A stretch of DNA of 64,000 bases from DASRDB01 sp035652815. GTDB taxonomy: Bacteria > Chloroflexota > Ktedonobacteria > Ktedonobacterales > Ktedonobacteraceae. Numbering within the stretch: the stretch's first letter is position 1; the number at the start of each line of letters is the position of its first letter. Shown here piece by piece: positions 25,574-33,973 of the stretch. Below the pieces are notes generated by a model, which saw only the letters and a list, made by a program, of their open reading frames with translations, made no database searches and was not told the DNA's origin. A program made the position numbers and the translations under genes. Location: the NCBI GenBank assembly GCA_035652815.1, contig DASRDB010000012.1, positions 124,001 to 188,000 of the forward strand. The letters run 5' to 3'.

Positions 25574-26286
25574 GGCACCGCCTCCAGGTATTTGCGGTAG
25601 ACCTCGCTCATGCTTCCGGCCTCCAACACGCTTGAGGCCTGCGTATAGACCACGCGCCCCCGGCTTAACAGAGCAATGCAATCGCTCATGTGTGCAGCCC
25701 GTTCCAGGTTATGCGTTGTAAAAAGCGTGGTGCCGCCGCAGCCGAGGTGTTCATCCAGCAGTTCCTCTAGGAGGACGATACCAGCTTCATCCAGGCCACT
25801 ATCCGGCTCATCGAGGAGCAGCAGGCGGGGCGAGTGGAGCAGGGCGCGGGCCAGCGAGAGCCGCTGCGCCTGACCGCGAGAAAGCGCGTTGGCTCGTTCA
25901 TTGGCCTTTTTCGCGAGTCCAACACGTTCGAGCATAAATTGAGCGCGCTCCTTGACCGCCGTAATGGCATACATACGACCGAAAAAGATGAGGTTTTCCA
26001 GGGCGGTCAATTCCTCGTACAGGTAGGGCGTGTGGGAGACAAAGCCGACCTGCAGCCGCGCCTGCTGTGCATCATGCGCGAGGTCGAGCCGACCGATACG
26101 CACCTTGCCCGCGCCCGGCTTTGTGAGGCCTGCCAGTATTCGCAGCAGAGTGGTCTTGCCCGCGCCATTCGCGCCCAGCAAGGCCATGCGCTGTCCGGCT
26201 TCCAGCGTGAGATTGACGCCGCGCAGAACGGGCTTGAGTCCGTAGCTTTTCTTTAATCCTGTTATCTCCAGATATGGAGAGATCAC
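25570..26286 (-). CDS. ccmA: Haem exporter ATP-binding protein CcmA
   Basis: 238 aa from a GTG at 26286, preceded by AGGGAG at a good distance; an ATG at 26331 would add 15 residues. ABC ATPase: Walker A LGANGAGKTT near 40, signature LSRGQAQRLSLARAL near 133 and Walker B LLLLDEPDSGLD. The short size and the sequence LSRGQ in place of LSGGQ are usual for CcmA. Powers the release of haem-loaded CcmE with CcmB, CcmC and CcmD. Translationally coupled to ccmB. A family F repeat fills the gap to the gene upstream. Confidence 0.94.
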   Translation of the reverse strand: MISPYLEITGLKKSYGLKPVLRGVNLTLEAGQRMALLGANGAGKTTLLRILAGLTKPGAGKVRIGRLDLAHDAQQARLQVGFVSHTPYLYEELTALENLIFFGRMYAITAVKERAQFMLERVGLAKKANERANALSRGQAQRLSLARALLHSPRLLLLDEPDSGLDEAGIVLLEELLDEHLGCGGTTLFTTHNLERAAHMSDCIALLSRGRVVYTQASSVLEAGSMSEVYRKYLEAVP

Positions 26287-26348
26287 GATTGTTGCTCCCT
26301 TATTCGATAACGCTTGTGTTGGTGCCTGCATAGCCAGGATTTTTGCCC

Positions 26349-26413
26349 TTCCACCTGGCCCCAGGGCGGCGCAAGCGCCCCCACCCATCCCTTCATCCGC
26401 CCCCGCCCCTACG
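26349..26413. repeat. G-rich repeat (family F)
   Basis: On the minus strand it begins TAGGGGCGGGGGCGG and contains GGGGGCGCTTGCGCC. A related sequence lies inside the ccmF reading frame at 28768-28825. The end at 26409-26411 forms the stop codon of the gene upstream. Confidence 0.65.
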
Positions 26414-27758
26414 GTTTTTTGGACGCGGTTGGTTTTTTGGGCGGTTGCGTTTCCATAAGATGGCGCAGTTGGGCTTTGAGTTTGGCCCGGCGCTCGGTAT
26501 ATTCCACTTTCTTTATTTTACCAGTTTCGTAGGACTTATCCAGAGCCAGCAATTCTTGCAGCAGTTGCTCCTGCTCCTGTGGCTCCCCGGCGGCAGTTTT
26601 TGTTTTTGGCTTGCCTGACTGGATGGGGGCTTTGACAGTTTCTCTGGCTTTGCGGGCTGGTCGTTTGCGCCTGGCGGCTCTGCGGCGGCGCTGCATGCGC
26701 AGGTAGATGAACCAGGTGACGACGATAACGACGATCATGAAAACGATAATGGCGATGATCCAGGGTGTATTCTGGCTTGTTGGGGCCGAGGCAGGGGTGT
26801 TCTGCGCGGCAGGCAGGCCGTCAAGCTCGGCATGCACTTGCGTTCCGGCTACCAGTTTTTGCGCCTCAAGCACCTGGAAGCTGCGCTGGTTGACGTTGCG
26901 CGTGCCTTTTGATTGCAGAGTGCCGGAAGTGGCATGATAATCGAGCGGCACCAGCAGGGAGAAATCGACCGTCGGGTAGACCGCCGTGTAGCTCAGGTCA
27001 TAATGCGTGCCTGTGTAGGGTACCTGGAATGAAAAGGCGAACTGCGAGGTTCCGGGCGTGATCGCCGCGTCGCTGGCGAAGCCGGGGTCTACCTGGATGA
27101 CATGGTAGCCGTTAAAGCCCGCGCTCAACGAGAGGTTGCGCGCGCCGGGTGGCAGGGCAAAGCGCAGGGCGTTGGGCTTATGCCCATTTGCTGACAGCGT
27201 ACCGACATAGGTGGTCAGACCGAGATTCTCGAAAAAGAAGTTTTCGGAGATGGTCAGCAGGCCGTTTTTGGCATCGACTTTATCGACGAGCGCGTTTGCC
27301 TGCACAATGGCGATATTGCTGGTATCGGGCGAGGCCTCGAAGACCTGCAAATCGACGCGCTGGGCGGGTTTGCTGCTCAGGTCTATGAGGTCGGTGAAAT
27401 ATTGCGCGCCCTGATAGCTGGTGTAGAGGACATAGGCGGTGCCTTTGCTCGTATCCAGGCCGTCGAACGAATAGTTGCCCTGGGCGTCAGTCTTCACAGT
27501 GGTCAGATCGCGCCCGCTATTGTCTTGCGCGATTTGCAAGGTGACGCTCTGCCCGGCAACGGGAGCGTTACGCTTCGTGCCATCCTGCAATTGTCCGTAG
27601 ATGCGCCCGCTGTTAGATAGAGTATGCGCGGATGCTGTGAAGGGGAAGAGGCCAATCATGCCAACGAACATACAGATGAGGGCAAAAACCGTTGCAATTA
27701 TCCCTACAAGGCCGCTCTTTTGGGTGTGTATCTCACGCATTCCCTTCATCCTGTTCAT
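26409..27758 (-). CDS. Exported membrane-anchored protein with carboxypeptidase-regulatory-like domain
   Basis: 449 aa from 27758; in-frame ATGs at 27749 and 27740 are alternatives, all overlapping or touching the ccmI-like stop. A signal sequence (about 15-44, ending SAHT) precedes a domain of about 50-130 that fits a carboxypeptidase-regulatory-like beta sandwich (GRIYGQLQDGT, TDAQGNYSFDGLD). A larger beta-rich region follows (150-320). A membrane helix (about 333-355) leads to a very basic segment and a C-terminal helical part that looks SHOCT-like (LLQELLALDKSYETGKI). The stop codon comes from a repeat. Its place inside the ccm cluster suggests a role in c-type cytochrome handling, but the function is unknown. 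Confidence 0.8.
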   Translation of the reverse strand: MNRMKGMREIHTQKSGLVGIIATVFALICMFVGMIGLFPFTASAHTLSNSGRIYGQLQDGTKRNAPVAGQSVTLQIAQDNSGRDLTTVKTDAQGNYSFDGLDTSKGTAYVLYTSYQGAQYFTDLIDLSSKPAQRVDLQVFEASPDTSNIAIVQANALVDKVDAKNGLLTISENFFFENLGLTTYVGTLSANGHKPNALRFALPPGARNLSLSAGFNGYHVIQVDPGFASDAAITPGTSQFAFSFQVPYTGTHYDLSYTAVYPTVDFSLLVPLDYHATSGTLQSKGTRNVNQRSFQVLEAQKLVAGTQVHAELDGLPAAQNTPASAPTSQNTPWIIAIIVFMIVVIVVTWFIYLRMQRRRRAARRKRPARKARETVKAPIQSGKPKTKTAAGEPQEQEQLLQELLALDKSYETGKIKKVEYTERRAKLKAQLRHLMETQPPKKPTASKKP

Positions 27759-28131
27759 CCATTATCGTTGCTTGCTCTTCGTGGGCCGGTTCGCTCGTTT
27801 TCTCTTTCATCTGGCGCAATTGCTCTTCGATCAGGGCATCAAGTTCCTGTTCATGCGCCCGGCGTGCTTTCATGGCCAGAAAGGCCCGGCGCATGTAACG
27901 CTCGCGCAGCGAACGATAGTCGCTTTCTTCCAGGTTGCCAAGCTGGTAGTCTAGTTCGACCTCGCGCAGGGCGGCGCTGGCTGTTTGCTCGCCCTCGGCA
28001 ACACCCGTTGCCTGCGCAAGAGCGGCTGTCTCCTCTGCCACTTCCAGGGGTGGGCGATGATAGAGAGGATAGAGGACAAAGACCAGCGCGGCCAGACCAA
28101 GCAGGGTAGTGACAAGTATTTGCAGCAGCAT
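27733..28131 (-). CDS. CcmI-like short cytochrome c biogenesis protein
   Basis: 132 aa from the ATG at 28131, which overlaps the ccmH stop by one base (TGATG). N-terminal membrane helix LLQILVTTLLGLAALVFVLY, then a helical segment ALREVELDYQLGNLEESDYR like the CcmI N-terminal domain (ELDYDYxxGxLxxxDY), and a charged tail. The TPR domain of full CcmI is missing, so this is a minimal version, as seen in many non-proteobacterial system I clusters. It probably escorts apocytochrome to CcmF/H. Confidence 0.78.
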   Translation of the reverse strand: MLLQILVTTLLGLAALVFVLYPLYHRPPLEVAEETAALAQATGVAEGEQTASAALREVELDYQLGNLEESDYRSLRERYMRRAFLAMKARRAHEQELDALIEEQLRQMKEKTSEPAHEEQATIMDEQDEGNA

Positions 28132-28679
28132 CAACTCGCCTCCTTTTTGCGGCGCGCAAAGATCGGGTCATCGGCTGCCAGTTCCTGCTCAAGTTGCGCC
28201 CGGTACTCAGCGAAATCGGCATCATCGATCTCACTCGTTTCCTTTGTACTTATTGTGGGCTGTGCTATGGCAATAGCAGCGCTCCTTTGCCAGTTACGCA
28301 ACACGAAAAAGAGTAGAACGAGGCCGCCAAGCAAGATGGCCCCAGGGATAAGCCACGCGACCAGCGCGAAGCCCTGCTTTGGGGGCAACCAGAGAATACG
28401 GTCGCCGTAGCGAGCCTGGAAAAACTGGATAATCTGCTGTTCTGACTTGCCCTCCTGCAACTGTTCGCGAATAATCATACGCGCCTGCTGCGAGAACTGG
28501 GAAGGCGAGTCGGCAACCGATTCGCCCTGGCAGACGAGGCAGCGCAATTGCGAACCAATATCTTGAACACGTTGATCGAGCGTTTCCTGCGCTGGATTGG
28601 TGAGCAGCACGTAGGACCAGATCGCGCCTAGAATTGCCAGTACGGCTATAAAGAGGTGAAGGTAGCGATATTTTTTCAT
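28131..28679 (-). CDS. ccmH: Cytochrome c maturation protein CcmH/CycL
   Basis: 182 aa. N-terminal membrane helix (about 7-27), then the redox motif LRCLVCQ with Cys47 and Cys50 and the downstream pattern SVADSPSQFSQQARMIIREQL. YGDRILWLPPKQGFALVAWLIPG leads into the second membrane helix, typical for CcmH. A charged cytoplasmic tail of about 40 residues follows. It reduces or binds the apocytochrome CXXCH cysteines. It overlaps the ccmF stop by 4 bp and the ccmI-like start by 1 bp, showing tight coupling. Confidence 0.95.
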   Translation of the reverse strand: MKKYRYLHLFIAVLAILGAIWSYVLLTNPAQETLDQRVQDIGSQLRCLVCQGESVADSPSQFSQQARMIIREQLQEGKSEQQIIQFFQARYGDRILWLPPKQGFALVAWLIPGAILLGGLVLLFFVLRNWQRSAAIAIAQPTISTKETSEIDDADFAEYRAQLEQELAADDPIFARRKKEAS

Positions 28680-30781
28680 AAGATCGCCTCCTCCGCCGTT
28701 TTATCTGGCTCGTCGGTTGCCTCACCTGCGTTATTCGCCCCATCTGTAGGCGTTTGTTCGGTGGGGGGGACGAGGGCGGCGCTAGCGCCCTCCCCCCTCT
28801 CCACGTCCTCTCCCGCCCCTACTGCTACACGGCGGGGTTTCCTGCGGCGGTCGGGCCACCAGCAGATGATGCCGCCGAAGAGCATGAAGACGCCGCCAAT
28901 CCAGAGCAGCGGGACGAGCGGATTGATGAAGACACGAATAGTGGCCTGGGAAGGGCCGTTCCAGTTGTCCAGGAAGACGTACATGTCGGTCAGGCCGTAG
29001 GTGTCGATGGGAATCAGGCTGGCGGGTTCGTTGTCGAAGTGCGTAAAGAACTGGCGGCCAGGGTAGATATAGCGCAGCAATTGACCATCCTGCCAGACCT
29101 GCACCTGCGCGGTGATGACCTCAACATCGGGATAGTGTTCGTCGATGTTGCCAAAATAGACCAGTTTGTAACCCGCGATATTCATTTCCTGTCCCGGCTT
29201 GAGTGTAGCATCGGTTTGCAACTGGAAGAAATGGGAGCCGATAATGCCGATTGCCAGCAGGACGAAGCCGAGATGCACGATGTAGCCGCCGTAACGCTGG
29301 CGATAGCGATTGACGAGTGTAAACAGGGCCACAAGGTACATTTCGCCGTGTTTGTGGCGCACGCGCACGCCGCGCCAGATTTCGTAGAGAATCGCGCCGC
29401 CCGTGAAGGCAGAGACCGCAAAAGCCACATTCGCCAGTGGGTTACGGATGCCAGCCAGGGGCAAAATCGCGGCACAGAGCGCGGCTGCCAGGGCTGGAAT
29501 GCCCATATTGCGCAGCAGCGAACGGCTGGATGTGCGCCGCCATGCCAGCAGAGGGCCAATGCCCATCGCCAGAATTAAGACCAGGAAAATCGGCCCCGTT
29601 ACCTGATTGTAGAATGGCGGACCAACGGTTAGCTCCTGGTGGCTCACGGCCTGCGAGATGAGCGGGAAAAGCGTGCCCCACAGAATGGCGAAGGCCGCGC
29701 CAATCAGCAGGAAGTTATTGAGCAGGAAACTGGCCTCGCGAGAGAGGACGGAGTCAAACTCCTGCTCGGGGCGCAGCTTCGGCAGGCGGAAAAAGAAGAG
29801 GCCCAGGCTGAAAAGGACGATAATGGCCAGGAAGGCCAGGAAAAAGCCGCCAATGGCAGAATAAGCGAAAGAGTGAACAGAAGAAATCAGGCCGCTGCGC
29901 ACCTCAAAGGTGCCGAAGATCGAGAGGGCGAACGAGACGATGACCAGCGAAAGGTTCCAGACTTTGAGCATGCCGCGCCGTTCCTGCACCATTGTAGAGT
30001 GCAAGAAGGCTGTCGCGGTCAGCCAGGGCAGGAGCGCGCTGTTCTCTACCGGGTCCCAGCCCCAGTAGCCGCCCCAACCAAGCACGTGATAGGCCCACCA
30101 CGCGCCGAGGATCAACCCCACTGTTTGAATCGTCCAGGCGGCCAGCGTCCAGCGACGGATGGAGCGCAGCCAGCCGCTATCGAGTTTGCCTGTGACCATC
30201 GCAGCGACTGCGAAGGCGTATGGCACCGAAAAGCTCATGAAGCCCATCAACAACATCGGCGGATGAACGAGCATGCCAGGGTCCATGAGCAAGGGATTGA
30301 GGCCGACGCCATCGGGCGGCACGAACGGCAGGCGCGCAAAAGGATTGGAGACGGTGACTAGCATGAGGACGAAAAATAGCTCGATGGCCATCAGAGTTGC
30401 CGTGACATATGGCACCAGGGCGGCAGGAGCGCGGCGCGAAGTGAAAATGAAGATGGCGGAAAAGATTGAAAGCATCATGGCCCAGTAGAGCAGCGACCCC
30501 TGCTGACCGCCATAGAACGCAGCGGCGGTGAAGTACCAGGGCATGGAGAGGTTCGACTGCTGGGCAACGTAGTTGACGCCAAAGTCATGAATGAGAAACG
30601 AGATTACCAGGCAGGTCGAGGCCAGCACGAGAAAGCCTGTCACCGCCACCGCGCCACGTTTCGCGCTCGAAACCAGCGCACTGCTGCCGCGAACTGCGCC
30701 GATAATGGCTATAAGAATGGTATAGGTGGCAAAGCCTGCCGCCAACAGAAGCGAAATAAAGCCAAGATCTGAAAAATACAC
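28676..30781 (-). CDS. ccmF: Cytochrome c haem lyase subunit CcmF
   Basis: 701 aa from a GTG at 30781 (CGTG one base after the ccmE stop, AGGGA upstream); the longer open frame overlaps ccmE and is rejected. Many membrane helices. The haem-handling WWD domain reads LGWGGYWGWDPVENSALLPW, with conserved His in the helices around it (MLVHPPML, WWAYHVLG). Joins haem from CcmE to apocytochrome with CcmH. The last about 50 residues after the final helix are cytoplasmic and include a segment (VGAGEDVERGEGASAALVP) that matches a family F repeat read in frame. Confidence 0.95.
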   Translation of the reverse strand: MYFSDLGFISLLLAAGFATYTILIAIIGAVRGSSALVSSAKRGAVAVTGFLVLASTCLVISFLIHDFGVNYVAQQSNLSMPWYFTAAAFYGGQQGSLLYWAMMLSIFSAIFIFTSRRAPAALVPYVTATLMAIELFFVLMLVTVSNPFARLPFVPPDGVGLNPLLMDPGMLVHPPMLLMGFMSFSVPYAFAVAAMVTGKLDSGWLRSIRRWTLAAWTIQTVGLILGAWWAYHVLGWGGYWGWDPVENSALLPWLTATAFLHSTMVQERRGMLKVWNLSLVIVSFALSIFGTFEVRSGLISSVHSFAYSAIGGFFLAFLAIIVLFSLGLFFFRLPKLRPEQEFDSVLSREASFLLNNFLLIGAAFAILWGTLFPLISQAVSHQELTVGPPFYNQVTGPIFLVLILAMGIGPLLAWRRTSSRSLLRNMGIPALAAALCAAILPLAGIRNPLANVAFAVSAFTGGAILYEIWRGVRVRHKHGEMYLVALFTLVNRYRQRYGGYIVHLGFVLLAIGIIGSHFFQLQTDATLKPGQEMNIAGYKLVYFGNIDEHYPDVEVITAQVQVWQDGQLLRYIYPGRQFFTHFDNEPASLIPIDTYGLTDMYVFLDNWNGPSQATIRVFINPLVPLLWIGGVFMLFGGIICWWPDRRRKPRRVAVGAGEDVERGEGASAALVPPTEQTPTDGANNAGEATDEPDKTAEEAIL
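28768..28825. repeat. Family F repeat inside the ccmF 3' coding region
   Basis: On the minus strand: AGTAGGGGCGGGAGAGGACG ... GGGAGGGCGCTAGCGCCGCC, related to 26349-26413. It lies in the dispensable-looking C-terminal tail of CcmF and keeps the frame open. Confidence 0.6.
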
Positions 30782-30782
30782 G

Positions 30783-31241
30783 TTATTGCGTCCCTGGTGT
30801 CGCAGACTGGAACTTCGAGGGGCATTTCGCCAGCAGTGTAGTGGCCTGGAATGGCCCCTGCCCGGTGTAGTGGCCTTCCACGACAACCGTGATGCCGGGT
30901 CGGAAAATATCCGGCACGATGCCGCTATAGACAACCTCAAGCGATTGCCCGCCGTCCGCGATCACAAAGCGAATTTGTTGTTGCGCGTCATTGCGCACAA
31001 CAGTACCCGGCTGCACCACGCCCGCCACACGCACGGATTGCGAGGCACAGGTGGAACAGTGCTTCAATTCGGAAACCGTCATATAATAAACGGCGTTAGT
31101 CTGCGTATTGGCAAAGACGAGGTAGGCCACCGCGCCAAGAATGGCAAGCCCCGCCAGCAAAAAGCTCACCGGCACATGCCGCCTGCGCTTTTTTGGAAGC
31201 GGCTGCTCCTCTTCCTGCACAATATTCAATGTGGTCTGCAA
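30783..31241 (-). CDS. ccmE: Cytochrome c-type haem chaperone CcmE, Cys-variant
   Basis: 152 aa from a TTG at 31241 with GGAGG 6 bases upstream. Membrane helix about 25-43, then the CcmE OB-fold (VRVAGVVQPGTVVRN, IRFVIADGGQSLEVVYSGIVPDIF, GITVVVEGHY). The haem-attachment site, normally HxxxY in LAKH, reads LLAKCPSKF: Cys140 and Phe144. Cys variants (CxxxY) are known from archaea and some bacteria; Phe in place of Tyr is a further change. An extra CSTC pair (Cys62, Cys65) lies early in the exported domain. Carries haem from CcmC to CcmF. Confidence 0.9.
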   Translation of the reverse strand: MQTTLNIVQEEEQPLPKKRRRHVPVSFLLAGLAILGAVAYLVFANTQTNAVYYMTVSELKHCSTCASQSVRVAGVVQPGTVVRNDAQQQIRFVIADGGQSLEVVYSGIVPDIFRPGITVVVEGHYTGQGPFQATTLLAKCPSKFQSATPGTQ

Positions 31242-31271
31242 GGTCTACCTCCAGAAATACAAAGGTCTTCG

Positions 31272-31409
31272 TCTATCATGCTGAGCGCAGCGAAGCATCT
31301 CCGGCCTCGACATGCGAATCGCTCGGCAAACAGATGCTTCGCTGCGCTCAGCATGACAGGCGAACTTTGCCGATCTTACATGTCAAAAATCATCATCGCA
31401 TCCCTACAT
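31272..31409. repeat. Composite palindromic element (family A, variant core)
   Basis: Inner arms ATCATGCTGAGCGCAGCGAA and complement: CATGCTGAG replaces the CATCCTGAG of other copies, with the compensating change on the other arm. Right outer arm CATCATCGCATCCCTACA. Confidence 0.88.
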
Positions 31410-31417
31410 ATATTGTA

Positions 31418-31876
31418 TCAATTAGGCGCTACAGTTGCCTCAAACAGGCCGTTGAGCAGTGCGCCCAACAAAAAGACCAGGATGCCGAGCGCGAGCATCA
31501 ACTGCGGCGCGGCCTTTGAAAGGCGAGTGGTGCGCTTCGCCAGCCGCCGGATGTTGCTCTGTCCCAGGTATAAAGCCAGGACAAACATGGCGAGGGCGGC
31601 GATGATCTTCAGCCCCAGCGTCACTAAGTATGGCCAGCCGAGGCGCGTGGTGGTCAGGCGATCAAAGACCAGAAACGCGCCGCTCAGCAGCAGCACGCCC
31701 ATGCAGATATTTACAAGCTGCCGGAAAAGCGCGGCTAGCTGGGCAGCGATGGCCGGAGCCGGACCGCCCTTGCGCAGAGCAGGCAGGGCCACCAGCAGGT
31801 AAAAAATGCTGCCCCCTACCCAGGCAGACGCCGCAATCGTATGTGCCGCTCGCACAAGTACGCGAATTTCTAACAT
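31418..31876 (-). CDS. CopD-like membrane protein
   Basis: 152 aa from the ATG at 31876; the open frame extends to 32008, but that extension is encoded by a family E repeat. Four hydrophobic helices. The opening RAAHTIAASAWVGGSIFYL, with a His and a Trp-x-Gly in the first helix, matches CopD/putative copper resistance or cytochrome-like membrane proteins. It lies between ccmE and the ResA-like gene, so a role in copper or haem supply to the respiratory chain is plausible. The SD for 31876 is weak, and a longer form starting inside the repeat cannot be excluded. Confidence 0.7.
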   Translation of the reverse strand: MLEIRVLVRAAHTIAASAWVGGSIFYLLVALPALRKGGPAPAIAAQLAALFRQLVNICMGVLLLSGAFLVFDRLTTTRLGWPYLVTLGLKIIAALAMFVLALYLGQSNIRRLAKRTTRLSKAAPQLMLALGILVFLLGALLNGLFEATVAPN

Positions 31877-31915
31877 TCGATATTTCCAGAGTGACAAATG
31901 CCAGGCGATGGATGC

Positions 31916-32004
31916 CAGGGCCAGGAATGCCAGGGCGACCGCCAGGGTCGCCCCTACCAACATGGGCATCGTAGGGGCGACCCTGGCGGTCGCCCTGGCA
32001 TCCG
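31916..32004. repeat. Family E palindrome (GTAGGGGCGACCCTGG type)
   Basis: Inverted repeat with arms GCCAGGGCGACCGCCAGGGT plus CGCCCCTAC and complement. On the minus strand the right half reads in frame as VGATLAVALA and the left as ATARVAPT ahead of the CopD-like protein. A related copy lies at about 44965-44993. Confidence 0.85.
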
Positions 32005-32038
32005 TCATCCTGGTTTTGGTCGCGCAGGCTGGAGCCCT

Positions 32039-32653
32039 CTACATAATCAATTTCAGGTTACTTTGCAGGGTGGTAGGGGTCAATTCCTGGGCCACCCGGC
32101 TGACAATGATGCCTTGTCGATTGACAAAGAGAGTTTCAGGAGTGCCTGTGATGCCATAATTAACGGCTACATCGCCCTTCGCATCCAGCACGTTGGGATA
32201 AGTGATGCCGTATTGCTTCAAGAAACCCAGGCCATCGCTTCTGGTATCTTCATAGTCGATGCCGATAAAGACCACGCCCTTCGTCTGGGCCTGCTTCCAT
32301 TGCGTCTGCAAAAGCGGGGCTTCGGCGATACAGGGCGCGCAGGTTGATGACCAGAAATTGATTACCATCGGCTTGCCCTTGAAATCCACCAGGGAAAGTT
32401 GCCCGTTACTGTGCGAACTTAATAGCGACAGCGTAAAGTTCGGGGCGGCATGCCCAATCAATGGGTCGCTGTTCTGGCCCACAAGTTGCGCGGGCGTCAA
32501 TAGCTGCGTCCAGAGAAAGATGAGCAGCCCGACATTGATGGCGCTAACGATACTAAAAATAATGATGCTGCGCTTGCGTTTAGTTGTTGTAGGCGCTGGC
32601 GGAGGGCCGGAATTCACCTCGCCAGTGGCAGTCTCCACTTGTTGCACTTTCAT
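32039..32653 (-). CDS. ResA/TlpA/CcmG-like thiol-disulfide oxidoreductase
   Basis: 204 aa. Cytoplasmic N-terminus (1-28), one membrane anchor (about 29-50) and an exported thioredoxin fold with the active site WSSTCAPC (Cys105, Cys108), the cis-Pro region ITGTPETLFV and the TlpA/ResA core VDFKGKPMVINFW. Keeps apocytochrome cysteines reduced for haem attachment, the CcmG role missing elsewhere in the cluster. First gene of the leftward ccm cluster. The SD is poor. Its stop (ATG TAG AGG) lies at the edge of repeat-like sequence. Confidence 0.9.
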   Translation of the reverse strand: MKVQQVETATGEVNSGPPPAPTTTKRKRSIIIFSIVSAINVGLLIFLWTQLLTPAQLVGQNSDPLIGHAAPNFTLSLLSSHSNGQLSLVDFKGKPMVINFWSSTCAPCIAEAPLLQTQWKQAQTKGVVFIGIDYEDTRSDGLGFLKQYGITYPNVLDAKGDVAVNYGITGTPETLFVNRQGIIVSRVAQELTPTTLQSNLKLIM

Positions 32654-33010
32654 AGCTTTGAAATATTAACTCTCCATGCTCTTTTGTACAGGATTGCCAC
32701 CAGACGAATTATTGTGCGCGTGCCTGATACGTAGCTTGCAGCCTCTCGGGCACACCTTACAGTCGCCTGAACAACCCATCATACAAAGAAACGAGTATCT
32801 ATGTGGTATGGCAACGATTGGATGGATAGATGCTCGTTTCTTCCTATTAGCTGAAGAGTGAGGGCAAAGTTTCTATAGATACTATGTTCCGGTGAGGGAA
32901 TTGGATCTGGACGAGCATCCATAAGCAGGTAAAGACAGGGCCGTATAAAAGCTCTAGAATATGATATACTGGTGCCAGAAATAGATGAGAAGGGGGATCA
33001 TCGTTTCAGT
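32654..33010. other. Intergenic region with no supported gene
   Basis: 357 bp upstream of the ResA-like gene. Only short open frames without SDs; no strong hairpin. It probably contains the promoter of the ccm cluster, which I could not identify. Confidence 0.4.
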
Positions 33011-33912
33011 ATGGCAGGAATATGGGATACGATCATGAAACGGCTGGTCAAGCGGTATGCGCAGCATTACGTCTCCTGGCTGGCCCCAGATGCAACCTTT
33101 GTCCAGGCGTTGGATGGCGAACTACAACATTAGTCTCTTTATGCTGATGCTTTGATGGAAGTCACGCGCGGGGGAAGACGCGGCCTGATCCATCTCGAGT
33201 TTCAGAGCTACGAAGATGTGGACATGGCGACTCGGTTACTGTACTATAACGTGCTTGCTGAGCGTCAGTATGGACTGCCAGTGTACTCGTATGTTATATA
33301 CTTACGTAGAAAGGGTCAAGTAGCGCAGTCACCCTTAGAGCGTCGCTTTATTGATGAGCGCATTGTTCATCACTTTTATTTTCGGGCAATTAAGCTGTGG
33401 GAAGCGCCAGCGGAGTGGCTGCTTCAAACGGGATGGCTAGGAATATTCCCGCTAGTGATACTGGCGCATGGCGGTAAGCGTTTGGACGTCGTCCAGCAGA
33501 CCATCGATCGATTGGCGGCAGAACAAGAGTACGATCTGCTGGCGATGACGAAATGCTAGGAGGGCTGGTTTTCAAAGAAGGTTCAGATTATGAGGCGTTC
33601 AAAAGGAGGTTTAAGATGTTTCAGGATATCCTGAGTGAGTCGCCTATCTACCAGGAAATCTTTGGGGAAGGCGAAGAGAAAGGACGCCGCGAAGGTCTGC
33701 GAGAGGGGGCCTTGCAGGCGCAAGCAGAAATGCTGCTTAACATCGTGAAGTTACGCTTTCCTGAATTGCAGGAATTGGCGAAGCAACAGGCGGATACGAT
33801 CAAAGACGTGAGCGTCTTATCGGCGATCAATCTGAACCTGGTCATGGCACAGACGACCGAAGAAGCTAGACACGTATTGCTTGGCGCGAATAAGAATGGA
33901 ACGTCTCATTAA
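33011..33912 (+). pseudogene. Degraded Rpn/PD-(D/E)XK nuclease-type transposase gene
   Basis: Three adjoining pieces read as one protein of about 300 aa: 33011-33130 (MAGIWDTIMKRLVKRYAQHY to LDGELQH), an in-frame TAG at 33131, then 33134-33558 (SLYADALMEVTRGG, LIHLEFQSYEDVDMATRLL), and after a one-base loss near 33553, 33553-33912 (MLGGLVFKEGSDYEAFKRR to the end). LEFQ with an upstream acidic position is the nuclease core of Rpn-like PDDEXK proteins. The C-terminal helix has the family's GEEKGRREGLREG. Two independent lesions argue against recoding. Confidence 0.75.
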
Positions 33913-33973
33913 AGCGAAACAGTCCGGCGGGGGGTGTTTGGTTTGTGGTGGACGAGCGGCGTTTTCGTAGGGC

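Noticed and set aside
33131..33133. TAG in the Rpn-type gene as a recoded codon
   Set aside because: A second lesion (one-base shift near 33553) in the same gene makes decay the simpler explanation.
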